The translations under genes and the position numbers were made by a program. The notes under the pieces were generated by a model. That model searched no databases, was not told where the DNA came from, and saw nothing but the letters and a program-made list of their open reading frames with translations. Below are positions 17,773-26,798 of a DNA stretch of 64,000 bases, piece after piece. Within the stretch, counting starts at the first letter, position 1. Each line of letters opens with the position of its first letter. Origin of the DNA: Legionella_A sp963772805 (lineage in GTDB: Bacteria; Pseudomonadota; Gammaproteobacteria; Legionellales; Legionellaceae); assembly GCA_963772805.1 (NCBI GenBank), contig CAVYYU010000008.1, forward strand, positions 310,001-374,000, written 5' to 3'.

Positions 17773-17783
17773 GCAAACTATTT

Positions 17784-18506
17784 ATGAAAATCAACATTAC
17801 CACGCACGGTTCAGGCAAACCTCTCGTTCTATTTCATGGGTGGGGGTTTGACAGCCAAATTTGGCACTCAATAGTGCCGTCAATGTCAGAACAATACCAA
17901 TTATACCTGGTCGATCTGCCCGGCTTTGGTTTAACGCCCTATATGGATTGGGATAAATTTAAATCACAACTTTTACGGCAAGTACCGGATAGTTTTGCTT
18001 TGATAGGGTGGTCTATGGGCGGCATGGTTGCCACTCGCCTGGCTATTGAAGAACCCACTCGGGTAACGCATTTAGTTAATATTGCTTCATCCCCTCGATT
18101 TATCAAAGACGCCAAGTGGCCTGGGGTTGATATGCAGGTTTTCTCAGCTTTTTATGACAACCTGGCTTGTGATCCTGCAAATACATTAGAGCAATTTATT
18201 AAACTGCAAACACAAGGACATGCTGTACCGGTTACGCCATCAACCATTCGACCTAGTATGGCTGGTTTGCGTGAAGGGCTGGAGCTGTTGGTCAATTGGG
18301 ACTTGCGTCAGCCGCTTGAGGTGATTAATACACCTGCCTGCTTTATGTTTGGCCGGTTAGATGCAATCACACCGCGAACCACATTGTCTGCGATGCAGGC
18401 TAGTTATCCTGATTTTCAGTATGTGTTATTTCCCAAGGCCGCCCATATTCCATTTTTGTCACACCCACTGCAATTTGTCGCAGCGTTAGAGGGCTTTTTG
18501 CAATGA
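17784..18506 (+). CDS. bioH: pimeloyl-ACP methyl ester carboxylesterase BioH
   Basis: An alpha/beta hydrolase of 240 residues that removes the methyl ester from pimeloyl-ACP and so ends the BioC-BioH chain-building phase of biotin synthesis. The catalytic triad is visible: Ser77 in GWSMGG, Asp193 in RLDAITP and His221 in AAHIPF. The oxyanion HGWGFDSQIWH stretch lies near residue 18. It starts 11 bases after bioF and overlaps bioD by four bases. Confidence 0.95.
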   Translation: MKINITTHGSGKPLVLFHGWGFDSQIWHSIVPSMSEQYQLYLVDLPGFGLTPYMDWDKFKSQLLRQVPDSFALIGWSMGGMVATRLAIEEPTRVTHLVNIASSPRFIKDAKWPGVDMQVFSAFYDNLACDPANTLEQFIKLQTQGHAVPVTPSTIRPSMAGLREGLELLVNWDLRQPLEVINTPACFMFGRLDAITPRTTLSAMQASYPDFQYVLFPKAAHIPFLSHPLQFVAALEGFLQ

Positions 18507-19159
18507 AGCGTTATTTTATTACTGGTACCGACACCGATTGCGGCAAAACCTATGTGACTTGCCAGCTATTAGATTATTTAAAAAAACAACACAAGTGCGT
18601 ATTGGCAGTAAAACCGGTGGCGAGTGGTTGTTTTGAACAAGACAACAAGTTAATCAGCGATGATGTGTTAAGGTTAAACGAACATAATGGTGAGCAATCG
18701 CATGAAATATCCCCCTGGCGATTTAAACCACCGCTTTCACCCCATTTGGCAGCTGAACAAGCCAACGTTTCTTTATCAGCGCAGGAAATCACGAACTTTT
18801 GCCTTGATCAACAGTTTGTTGAGTTGGATTGCCTCTTAATTGAGGGCGCTGGGGGGCTTTTGGTACCGCTTAACATCCATGAAACTTGGGTTGATGTTTT
18901 AACCATCAGTAAAATGCCAGTTATTTTAGTCGTAGGTATGCGCCTAGGGTGTATAAATCATGCATTATTAACTGAGCTAGCTTTGAAAGCGCATAAAATT
19001 GAATGTATAGGTTGGATTGCAAATTGTATCGACAAGGATATGTTGGCGTTATCAGCGAATATTACGACATTGTCTGAAAAAATGGACTTGCCATTATTAG
19101 CAATTGTTCCCTATGCAGGGGAGATGGAAGAGGTAAATTCAGGACTTTCTATTCTTTGA
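18503..19159 (+). CDS. bioD: dethiobiotin synthetase BioD
   Basis: An ATP-dependent carboxylase that closes the ureido ring of DAPA to give dethiobiotin. P-loop GTDTDCGKT at residues 8-16, VKPVASG near 37, and the EGAGGLLVPL strand near 114. It has 218 residues, normal. Its ATG overlaps the bioH stop (ATGA), and it is the last gene of the operon. The IS copy B begins 141 bases downstream. Confidence 0.96.
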   Translation: MKRYFITGTDTDCGKTYVTCQLLDYLKKQHKCVLAVKPVASGCFEQDNKLISDDVLRLNEHNGEQSHEISPWRFKPPLSPHLAAEQANVSLSAQEITNFCLDQQFVELDCLLIEGAGGLLVPLNIHETWVDVLTISKMPVILVVGMRLGCINHALLTELALKAHKIECIGWIANCIDKDMLALSANITTLSEKMDLPLLAIVPYAGEMEEVNSGLSIL

Positions 19160-19284
19160 AGCAGGCTCCCATTATGGGGTGATCTTCTACTTTACTCGAG
19201 ATGACATACCAATCTAATGTGAACAAGCAAGTGTTATTATTGGTTATTCAAGGCACAAACTTTTTGTATTGATCTTATTCAATT

Positions 19285-19300
19285 AATCTGTTTTTTATAT
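19285..19300 (+). repeat. target-site duplication of IS copy B, left
   Basis: AATCTGTTTTTTATAT directly precedes the IS tip TGTCGG and is repeated exactly at 20958-20973 after the other tip. Confidence 0.9.
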
Positions 19301-20957
19301 TGTCGGAGCAAAATAGAAATGTCCCCTTTCGGGCAATTTAGAAATGTCACCTTGTAACATTAATCCCCTCTAAAAATATCCCAGGGGTTTGGGGACAGAG
19401 TCCCCATTTTAAATAGCCCTGCGAAGCAGCCATTTTGGTCTTGGCGGCTGAAGATAAACAGCAGCTCAATCCCCTCACGGTCATTGCCGTCCCCGGCTGT
19501 TCCGTAATTTAATTATACAATATATTCTAAATTACGCCATTTGTTGGCGTTTTTTGAGCATAAGCTTCTGTTGCTGTTGGATTGATAATGAAATGTCGCC
19601 ATGGATGATTCGCTGGTGGCGTATACTTTTTAGCATTATTCCTTATCGTATCTACTTTCGACTCTAGTTGTTTGGCATCAACAATAGCAGCATTAGGTTT
19701 TGCTCTCTCATGGCAGGTGTAATCTAATATTTTTCCTTGGCATACTAAAGTGACTACATCATTTAGATCTTTGCAAACAGTAACCATCGAGTGCTGTAAC
19801 CTATAGCCTTTTGTGTTTGTTTTAATTTGATAAATCACATTTTCATAGCTTATTTCTAGATTTTTTGAGATTTTCCGCTCATCTTGGTAGCTCAAAATCA
19901 GATTCATCTCTTCATCCGTTGGCAAATCCTTACGGTGTGCGTTCTCTGAACTTCTGGCTTCCACTGCAAAACGGCTATTGTGATCCTTTATATACGTCGG
20001 TAAATACGCATTAGCAGACTCTATATCGCTGATCCCAAGTAATCGCATCTCTTTCACTAATCGATCCTGCAGTGTCTGATTAGCGCGTTCTACGCGACCT
20101 TTCGCTTCAGGGCTGTGAGCGCAAATCAACTCGATACCCAGTTGGCCTGCTGCACGTCCAAATTGTGTTTCTGTGTCTTCTGAGGCTGTAGGTAGATTAA
20201 TCCGGAATATACCGTGTCGATCACTGTAAGTAGCTAAAGGGATTCCATGCTCAACAATATACTTATGCATTAATTTAAAATAACCAGCGGTTGTTTCAGT
20301 GGGTTCAAAGTGCAGGCTGCATAACTGGCTGGTTGCATCGTCAATAGCGACCAATAAACAACATTTAGGTCCTCGGTCTTCGAACCAGGGGTGAGGAGAG
20401 CCATCTATTTGGGTAAGCTCACCAAAACAATCGCGACGATCTCGCTGAGGATGAATTTGGGCTTGCTTCTGACGATTTGCTTTCCAGAAGCCCCATTCAA
20501 CCATCCATTGTCTCAATGTCTCTTTGCTGACTTTAATACCATGTTTTTCATAGAGCTTTTCAGCAGCAAATTTAGGTCCAAAATCATAATAATGCGTTTC
20601 TATTAATGTTTTGATTACTTCTATTTTTTCATCGCTATGCTTCCGATTACTTGGACAGCCTCGCTGTTTTGATTGTAATCCTTCTGCACCATACTGCTTA
20701 TAGTTCCTTACCAAACGTTTTATTTGTCTTACCGTCAACCCAAGATGCTGCGCTGCAATCTTCTGCGTTAATCGCTTATCAATTATTTTTTCAATGATGG
20801 ATAAGCGCTCTATCTCCTTTGTGCTCATCGCTAATAACCCCTTTAAGAGCATTTTCCGTCCTCGATGATATTTGCCTACTTAAAGACTAGATTCACCGAG
20901 ACCAAAAGGGGACATTTCTATTTTGCCCAAAGGGGACATTTCTAAATTGCCGCTACA
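19301..20957 (-). mobile_element. complete IS1202/ISNCY-like insertion sequence, copy B (1657 bp)
   Basis: The element runs from the tip TGTCGG to the tip CTACA and is bounded by exact 16-bp direct repeats. Both ends are inverted repeats built from two copies of a ~19-bp motif GCAAAATAGAAATGTCCCC / GCAATTTAGAAATGTC(C/A)CC: 19308-19326 and 19333-19351 on the left, 20908-20926 and 20932-20950 (reverse) on the right. One transposase gene fills the rest. TGT/ACA tips, a long target duplication and this DDE transposase fit the IS1202 group formerly placed in ISNCY (family assignment from memory). It sits between bioD and fmdB. Confidence 0.92.
19527..20852 (-). CDS. IS1202/ISNCY-like DDE transposase
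   Basis: A 441-residue transposase, apparently intact. The N-terminus has a helix-turn-helix (RLTQKIAAQHLGLTVRQIKR, about residues 27-46) and a second helical segment ending in ETLRQWMVEWGFW. The integrase-like core shows the acidic residues in LTQIDGSPHPW (first Asp), TYSDRHGIF (second Asp) and SPEAKGRVERANQTL (Glu). GAGG precedes the ATG at 20852 by about eight bases, which decides this start over the internal MSTKE Met. Its stop lies in an AT-rich inverted repeat. Confidence 0.93.
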   Translation of the reverse strand: MLLKGLLAMSTKEIERLSIIEKIIDKRLTQKIAAQHLGLTVRQIKRLVRNYKQYGAEGLQSKQRGCPSNRKHSDEKIEVIKTLIETHYYDFGPKFAAEKLYEKHGIKVSKETLRQWMVEWGFWKANRQKQAQIHPQRDRRDCFGELTQIDGSPHPWFEDRGPKCCLLVAIDDATSQLCSLHFEPTETTAGYFKLMHKYIVEHGIPLATYSDRHGIFRINLPTASEDTETQFGRAAGQLGIELICAHSPEAKGRVERANQTLQDRLVKEMRLLGISDIESANAYLPTYIKDHNSRFAVEARSSENAHRKDLPTDEEMNLILSYQDERKISKNLEISYENVIYQIKTNTKGYRLQHSMVTVCKDLNDVVTLVCQGKILDYTCHERAKPNAAIVDAKQLESKVDTIRNNAKKYTPPANHPWRHFIINPTATEAYAQKTPTNGVI

Positions 20958-20973
20958 AATCTGTTTTTTATAT
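20958..20973 (+). repeat. target-site duplication of IS copy B, right
   Basis: The second copy of AATCTGTTTTTTATAT, directly after the IS tip CTACA. Confidence 0.9.
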
Positions 20974-21002
20974 TGTCAACTTGACCTCTATTGGCTTATA
21001 AT
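20973..21002 (+). promoter_or_regulatory. sigma-70 promoter for fmdB-DUF502-aspS
   Basis: TTGTCA (20973-20978) and TATAAT (20997-21002) are separated by 18 bases. The -35 box begins on the last base of the IS target duplication, so the insertion stopped just short of damaging this promoter but removed everything natural upstream of it. Confidence 0.55.
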
Positions 21003-21114
21003 AGATGGTTGATTTATTGCGTTTAATTTGGTCATCCATAGCAAATAAAAGCTATTGCCATGATTATTTTATTAAAGTTTTTATACTGTTTTTGTCGCAT
21101 TTATGGAGTTTTTG

Positions 21115-21417
21115 ATGCCAATTTATGAGTATCAGTGTGAAGGTTGTCATCATCAATTTGAAGTAATTCAAAAAATTAGTGCTGAACCCGTGAAAGAATG
21201 TCCTCAATGCTTTGAAAATAAAGCGGTGCGTTTAGTGTCAGCACCTGGGTTTCAGCTCAAAGGCACAGGTTGGTATGCTACTGATTTCAAAGATAAAAAT
21301 AAGCCTGCCATACATTCAGAATCAACAAAAGCCTCGACCACAGAGAAAAAAGAGTCAGGCAGTAAAACAACAGAGTCAGTCCCATCCTCGACTGTAACCA
21401 AAGGTGAAAAAGATTGA
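21115..21417 (+). CDS. FmdB-family zinc-ribbon regulatory protein
   Basis: A 100-residue protein with a small zinc ribbon: Cys8, Cys11, Cys29 and Cys32 in MPIYEYQCEGC and CPQC, followed by the conserved PGFQLKGTGWYATDFK block. The tail is Ser/Thr/Lys-rich and disordered. I start at the ATG at 21115, with GGAG six bases ahead, because the family begins MPIYEY. The family is common next to DUF502 and aspS in gammaproteobacteria; its role is unknown, although it is named after a putative formamidase regulator. The stop overlaps the next gene. Confidence 0.9.
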   Translation: MPIYEYQCEGCHHQFEVIQKISAEPVKECPQCFENKAVRLVSAPGFQLKGTGWYATDFKDKNKPAIHSESTKASTTEKKESGSKTTESVPSSTVTKGEKD

Positions 21418-22055
21418 AAAGTAAGTCTATCCGCAGTTATCTTTTGGCAGGTTTGGTCGTATGGTTACCGATACTGGTTACCATGGGTGTTTTGCGATTC
21501 ATTGTTGATTTACTCGATCAAACTATGTCGCTTTTACCCCACGCGTATCAACCAAAACAGTTATTCGGTATTAATATCCCAGGTTTAGGCGTGCTGCTTT
21601 CTTTATTGCTGCTAGCTGTCACAGGCATTGTTGCCACCAATATTTTAGGGCAGCGGCTGATGAGTTGGAGTGAGGGCATTCTGAAAAGAATACCTTTAGT
21701 ACGTTCAATCTATAATGCTGCAAAACAAGTGATTCAAGCTATTTTTTCTACCAATAGTCAGGCCTTTCGCAAAGTGTTGATGGTTGAATACCCGCGCAAC
21801 GGCATGTGGACGATTGCATTTCAAACTGGCGTTACGGATTCTGAAATAACTACGCATATCGGAACGGAAGTGATATCGATTTTTATACCGACCACCCCGA
21901 ATCCGACTTCCGGGTTTCTAATGATTGTACCGAAATCTGATGTGATCGAATTATCAATGACCATTGATGAAGCTTTGAAGTTTATAATATCCCTGGGCGT
22001 GATGCAGCCGATTTCATCGGCTGCTATCGCAGAAAAAAAACAATTATCCAAATAG
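21414..22055 (+). CDS. DUF502 inner-membrane protein
   Basis: A 213-residue membrane protein of the DUF502 family, function unknown. Two hydrophobic segments (about 9-30 and 52-76) are followed by a soluble domain with IPLVRSIYNAAKQV near 92, EYPRNGMWTIAFQTG near 125 and FIPTTPNPTSGFLMIVP near 160, all typical. It starts with TTG inside the fmdB stop (TTGA), so translation is coupled, and lies nine bases from aspS. Confidence 0.9.
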   Translation: MKSKSIRSYLLAGLVVWLPILVTMGVLRFIVDLLDQTMSLLPHAYQPKQLFGINIPGLGVLLSLLLLAVTGIVATNILGQRLMSWSEGILKRIPLVRSIYNAAKQVIQAIFSTNSQAFRKVLMVEYPRNGMWTIAFQTGVTDSEITTHIGTEVISIFIPTTPNPTSGFLMIVPKSDVIELSMTIDEALKFIISLGVMQPISSAAIAEKKQLSK

Positions 22056-22063
22056 GCGGCGTT

Positions 22064-23845
22064 ATGAGATCACACTATTGCTCTGATGTAAATGAAGCGA
22101 TGATAGAGAAGACGGTTACCGTGTGTGGCTGGGTGCATAATCGTCGTGATCATGGCGGCGTTATTTTTCTTGATATTCGTGATCGATCTGGTTTAGTTCA
22201 GGTTGTTTATGAACCAGAGGAGACGAATACTTTTACTGATGCTGAAAAACTCCGCCATGAATTTGTCGTTCGCGTAACAGGTGTAGTGCGTCCCCGGCCA
22301 AGCGGCATGATCAATGACAAGATGGTTACTGGAAAAATAGAAATTATTGGTACGCAGTTGGATATTTTAAATCAGGCGCAAACACCTCCTTTTTTGCCTG
22401 ACGAACACCAAGTTACCAATGAAGATTTACGGTACCGTTATCGTTATTTGGATTTGCGCCGTACCGGTATGCAGGATAACCTGACTTTGCGCCATAATCT
22501 CACCCGTTGTATGCGTGATTACTTGAATGCGCAAAATTTTCTTGATATTGAAACTCCAATGCTCACCAAGGCGACGCCCGAAGGTGCGCGCGATTATTTA
22601 GTGCCGTCACGTGTTCACCCAGGCGAGTTTTATGCATTGCCACAATCACCGCAACTATTTAAACAGTTGTTAATGATGTCTGGCTTCGATAAATACTATC
22701 AAATTGTCCGATGCTTTCGTGACGAGGATTTACGCGCTGACCGTCAACCTGAATTCACCCAGCTCGATATCGAGATGGCGTTTATTGACGAGGAAGATAT
22801 TCTCAAGCTGATTGAAGGCATGCTTAAGGTTATTTTCTTTGAGATTATGCAAGTTGAATTACCCGAAAAGCTGCCACGCATGACCTATGCCGAAGCAATG
22901 CGCCGTTTTGGAAGTGATAAGCCCGATCTGCGCAACCCACTCGAGTTGGTTGATGTTGCCGATCTGGTTATGGAATGTGATTTTAACGTATTTTCCTCAG
23001 CGGCCAATGATCCTGAGGGCCGGGTGGTGGCATTAAAGTTGCCCAATGGCTGCAAATTGAGTCGTAAAGAGTTAGATGTTTATGCTGAGTTTGTGTCAAT
23101 TTATGGGGCAAAGGGCTTAGCTTACATCAAGGTCAACGACAGACAGCAGGGTTTGGCTGGTTTACAATCGCCAATAATTAAATTTCTTGGTGAGCAGAAT
23201 ATTAATGCAATCCTTGACCGGCTGGATGCGCAAACGGGTGATGTCATTTTCTTTGGTGCAGATAAAGAGAAAGTCGTCAATGAGTCGATGGGAGCGCTTA
23301 GGGTAAAGCTGGGGCAGGATTGTAATTTGCTAGAAGCAGGCTGGCGCTTATTGTGGGTCGTTGATTGGCCGATGTTTGAACTGGATGTCGCGTCACACAG
23401 GTTACAGGCGATGCATCATCCTTTCACCTCACCACAGCAATTATCTGCTGAGTCTCTGCGCGCTAATCCCCTAGGTACGCTAGCGAAAGCATATGATATC
23501 GTCATCAACGGTTATGAAATTGGCGGTGGCTCTATCCGCATCCATCAACCACATTTGCAGCAGACAGCATTTGATCTGCTTGGAATTGTGGAAGAAGAAG
23601 CGAAAGAAAAATTCGGCTTTTTACTGGATGCGCTGCAATATGGTTGCCCTCCTCATGGTGGTATCGCACTAGGGGTAGACAGACTTGCGATGCTATTGAC
23701 AGCATCAACTTCGATTAGGGATGTGATTGCGTTTCCAAAAACGCAATCAGCGTCTTGTTTGTTGACCAGCGCACCGACCGCAGTTGGTAATGCGCAACTT
23801 ACTGAATTGGGAATACGTCTTGCTGCAACCACGCAAAAAAAATAA
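22064..23845 (+). CDS. aspS: aspartyl-tRNA synthetase
   Basis: A class II synthetase of 593 residues, the bacterial type with a large insertion between motifs 2 and 3. The N-terminal OB-fold anticodon domain begins VTVCGWVHNRRDHGG; motif 2 is CFRDEDLRADRQPEFTQLD near residue 220; EIGGGSIRIH and motif 3 GIALGVDRLAMLL are near the C-terminus. It attaches aspartate to tRNA-Asp; whether it also charges tRNA-Asn is not needed here because asnS is at 33222. Confidence 0.97.
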   Translation: MRSHYCSDVNEAMIEKTVTVCGWVHNRRDHGGVIFLDIRDRSGLVQVVYEPEETNTFTDAEKLRHEFVVRVTGVVRPRPSGMINDKMVTGKIEIIGTQLDILNQAQTPPFLPDEHQVTNEDLRYRYRYLDLRRTGMQDNLTLRHNLTRCMRDYLNAQNFLDIETPMLTKATPEGARDYLVPSRVHPGEFYALPQSPQLFKQLLMMSGFDKYYQIVRCFRDEDLRADRQPEFTQLDIEMAFIDEEDILKLIEGMLKVIFFEIMQVELPEKLPRMTYAEAMRRFGSDKPDLRNPLELVDVADLVMECDFNVFSSAANDPEGRVVALKLPNGCKLSRKELDVYAEFVSIYGAKGLAYIKVNDRQQGLAGLQSPIIKFLGEQNINAILDRLDAQTGDVIFFGADKEKVVNESMGALRVKLGQDCNLLEAGWRLLWVVDWPMFELDVASHRLQAMHHPFTSPQQLSAESLRANPLGTLAKAYDIVINGYEIGGGSIRIHQPHLQQTAFDLLGIVEEEAKEKFGFLLDALQYGCPPHGGIALGVDRLAMLLTASTSIRDVIAFPKTQSASCLLTSAPTAVGNAQLTELGIRLAATTQKK

Positions 23846-26798
23846 AGATAGTTGGCTGCCAATAACGACGCGTTGCTGTCGCTATTGGCAGCGTTCGGCT
23901 TTTTTTATTGGTTTGTGTTTTATAGTTACTTCATTTTTTATATCGGCAACTTATGCGGGTACGGATGAAAGCGCCAGTAAATTGATTCAGTACCTGGCTC
24001 AGGAAAAAGTAAGTTTAACGCTCGCTAATAATGAATCAAATTCATTCTCTCAACCTGATAGTAAAACCAATTTACAAATGCGGAAAAAGCAAAATGCCGC
24101 CATGCTTTCATTAACGCAAGCCAAGATAGCTAACCTTGAAAGCTTCCTTGCCAATCATCAAAAACAAAGACTAAAACTAAACCATATTTTAAAAAAACTA
24201 AAGCAATCGCCATTGGATAAATCTGATGCAATCATTGCACAGGAACAAATTATTAAAGTGACCAATTTAAGTGACGTTAATAATAAAACCATCGATTTAA
24301 CGAAAGATAATTTGATTCTGGCACGACAGTACAAAAAAACACTTCTAAATAAAAAAAATGATCTCGATTTAATGCAGGCAAATGATGAGGAGCAGAAAAA
24401 GCTTGGACAAATACGTAAAAGAATTAGCAAATTAGAACAAGCGCGCGCCAACCTCTATGAAAAAAACATCGTATTGCAACAAAATAAATCGAATGGAAGT
24501 TTTAATAATATCTTTAATTATGAAGCGAAATTACTACTTAATAATCAAAATGTAATTCTCATCCAACATCGAATAACTGAACTACAACTGCAAATGCGAT
24601 TAATCAAGGCGGATTATTTGTTGTTAAGAAGTCATGATGTTAAAACAATTCAGACGGTTGAAGAGATTTACGAGAATATCATCACGCAGTTTGAAATAAT
24701 TAAGCAATCGCTAAGTGATATAGTGGATTTATTAAAGAGTGAACGGTCAATTTTAGAAGATAGCAATTTAAAACAACAATTCCTGAATTTACAAAAAATA
24801 GCGACCGCGAGACTGGAAGAAGTCACAGGACTGAAGCGGGCTTTAGAAAAAGATCTCAAGAGCAGGCAACAGCAGTTGAAAGAACAGCTGTCCATCCGGC
24901 AGAGTTTGACTGAATACCATCTAGACAGTTGGCCTTTAATCTTTGATCAAACAGTGCATATTCCAGTACAAGTCTCTAATTATTTAAAAAATCTAGTCGT
25001 CAGAATTAAAGATAATTATGCCTGGCAAGATACATGGCCTGCCGTGTATTTCTGGCTAACCATTGGACTCCTATTTTCAGCAACAATGGTCTTTAGCCGT
25101 TTGCTGTTGAAGGTTAGCCAAGACAAGGTGCGGTCAAGACTGTCGGCTCAACTTTATGATGGTGTATTGTTGTTGTTATACCGCAACATACGACACCTTG
25201 CCGTGATGACGGCGATTATTGTCACCTGTATCTTTAACCACGTTCCGAATGCCAATTATCAGCTACTCATTAATATGATGTTCGTGTGGTTAGCGTTTCG
25301 TAATCTGATTTTGATTGCGCGGCTTATGTTATTGGAGCGTATTAGTGATTCGTCGGGTAAGGACGTTAAACTCTATTATCGTTTGAAATGGTTATTTCTT
25401 GCTGGTGGGTGGTCAACTGCATTAATGATATTGAGTCACCAGCTCCCTTTGTCACTGTTGCTACAGGATATCTTTAACCGCTTGTTCATGCTGTTTCTAC
25501 TCGCCGTATCAATAGTTGGGTGGAAGAGCAAAGATGTGATTCCCTACTTATTAAAACCATTTATGAACACTAGAAAACGCTATGTTCGTAACGCAATTAC
25601 GCTCTTGGTTATTCTCACACCGATTACTTTATTTACTACGGCAGTTATTGGGTTGGTAGGCTATTTTAATTTAGGTTGGAGTTTGAGTCGTTATCAAGTT
25701 TATCTGCTATTTGTTATTACCAGTTATGTCTTGCTGCGTGGCCTTATTTTTGATGCGCTTGAGTTATTATCCGAATGGATGATCTCCTCTTTGCGCAATG
25801 GTTGGTTGTGGATAGAAGTTATTCTCAAGCCGCTGGATCAGATTCTGCGGGTAATATTATTGGCATCGAGTGTGCTCACTTTGTTTCAATTGTATGGTTG
25901 GTCTGCAGATTCATGGGTAACTACCAGTTTGATTGAATTAGGCAAGTACCCATTCGTGAATATCTCCGGTGTACATATTACCTTAATTAGTACGATGGAG
26001 TTTATTGGTCTATTTTTTGTTTTTCTGTGGGCGGCAAAATGGACTCGTGAGTTTAGTTACCGCTGGATCTATCGTAAGGCAAGGGATGCGGGTATTCGAA
26101 ATAGCCTGTCAGTATTCACGCAATATGCAGTGATCCTGATTGGTGGCTTCATTACTTTACGTGTTTTAGGTCTCGATTTTAGTGGCTTGTCGATGGTATT
26201 GGGAGGGCTTGCCGTGGGGATGGGCTTCGGTTTGCGTGACTTTGCCAGCAATATCATCGGCGGTATTATGTTGCTTATTGAGCGGCCAGTCCGTGAAGGT
26301 GACTTGATTACCCTCGGCGAACATGAGGGCCGAGTGGCTCATATAGGTATCCGCTCTATGCGGGTTTCGTCTTGGGATAATATGGAAGTTTTGATCCCCA
26401 ATGCTGAAACATTTAATAAGCCATTTACTAACTGGACCCATCAGGACAGTGTTGTCAGGACGGTAGTCCCTGTTAAAGTTAACCGCTCGGATGATCCGGT
26501 GATGATTCAGCAATTGATTCAGGATGTGTTAGCAATTATTCCTGAAATTCTGATTGAGCCGATGCCGCAAGTGTTTCTCAAACAAATTGATGATGCATTG
26601 GTTGAATTTGAGGTACGCTATTTTATCAACGTGCAGCTGCATACCCGTTCTGAGATACGATCCAATGTATTGTTTGCCATTATGGCGCAATTTAAAGCTG
26701 CAAATGTGAAACCGCCGATCCCGCCGCTCAGTGTTGAATTTAAAGAGGGTGACAGTAACCATGTTTTTAATAAACAATCCGCCACAGAGCGAGACTGA
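23790..26798 (+). CDS. large MscS-family mechanosensitive channel (MscK/MscM-like)
   Basis: A protein of about 1000 residues for osmotic safety-valve function in the inner membrane. After a signal-like segment (FFIGLCFIVTSFFISATYA) comes a ~330-residue Lys/Gln-rich periplasmic coiled coil, then about ten membrane segments, and the C-terminal MscS domain: the pore helix GGLAVGMGFGLRDFASN, IERPVREGDLI and VLIPNAETFNKPFTNW. The start is uncertain: the ATG at 23790 and a TTG at 23820 both lie inside aspS in another frame, and no start exists between the aspS stop and the signal peptide. Overlap by some 25-55 bases is therefore likely real. Confidence 0.9.
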   Translation: MRNLLNWEYVLLQPRKKNKDSWLPITTRCCRYWQRSAFFIGLCFIVTSFFISATYAGTDESASKLIQYLAQEKVSLTLANNESNSFSQPDSKTNLQMRKKQNAAMLSLTQAKIANLESFLANHQKQRLKLNHILKKLKQSPLDKSDAIIAQEQIIKVTNLSDVNNKTIDLTKDNLILARQYKKTLLNKKNDLDLMQANDEEQKKLGQIRKRISKLEQARANLYEKNIVLQQNKSNGSFNNIFNYEAKLLLNNQNVILIQHRITELQLQMRLIKADYLLLRSHDVKTIQTVEEIYENIITQFEIIKQSLSDIVDLLKSERSILEDSNLKQQFLNLQKIATARLEEVTGLKRALEKDLKSRQQQLKEQLSIRQSLTEYHLDSWPLIFDQTVHIPVQVSNYLKNLVVRIKDNYAWQDTWPAVYFWLTIGLLFSATMVFSRLLLKVSQDKVRSRLSAQLYDGVLLLLYRNIRHLAVMTAIIVTCIFNHVPNANYQLLINMMFVWLAFRNLILIARLMLLERISDSSGKDVKLYYRLKWLFLAGGWSTALMILSHQLPLSLLLQDIFNRLFMLFLLAVSIVGWKSKDVIPYLLKPFMNTRKRYVRNAITLLVILTPITLFTTAVIGLVGYFNLGWSLSRYQVYLLFVITSYVLLRGLIFDALELLSEWMISSLRNGWLWIEVILKPLDQILRVILLASSVLTLFQLYGWSADSWVTTSLIELGKYPFVNISGVHITLISTMEFIGLFFVFLWAAKWTREFSYRWIYRKARDAGIRNSLSVFTQYAVILIGGFITLRVLGLDFSGLSMVLGGLAVGMGFGLRDFASNIIGGIMLLIERPVREGDLITLGEHEGRVAHIGIRSMRVSSWDNMEVLIPNAETFNKPFTNWTHQDSVVRTVVPVKVNRSDDPVMIQQLIQDVLAIIPEILIEPMPQVFLKQIDDALVEFEVRYFINVQLHTRSEIRSNVLFAIMAQFKAANVKPPIPPLSVEFKEGDSNHVFNKQSATERD

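Noticed and set aside
774..19300. Region between the IS copies as a composite transposon carrying acquired genes
   Set aside because: The contents are core housekeeping genes with normal order (secA-mutT, bio genes), so inversion or co-location is more likely than transfer.
19308..20950. Repeated GACATTTCTA units as a possible CRISPR-like array
   Set aside because: Only two units lie at each end of an insertion sequence and they are inverted between ends; there are no regular spacers.
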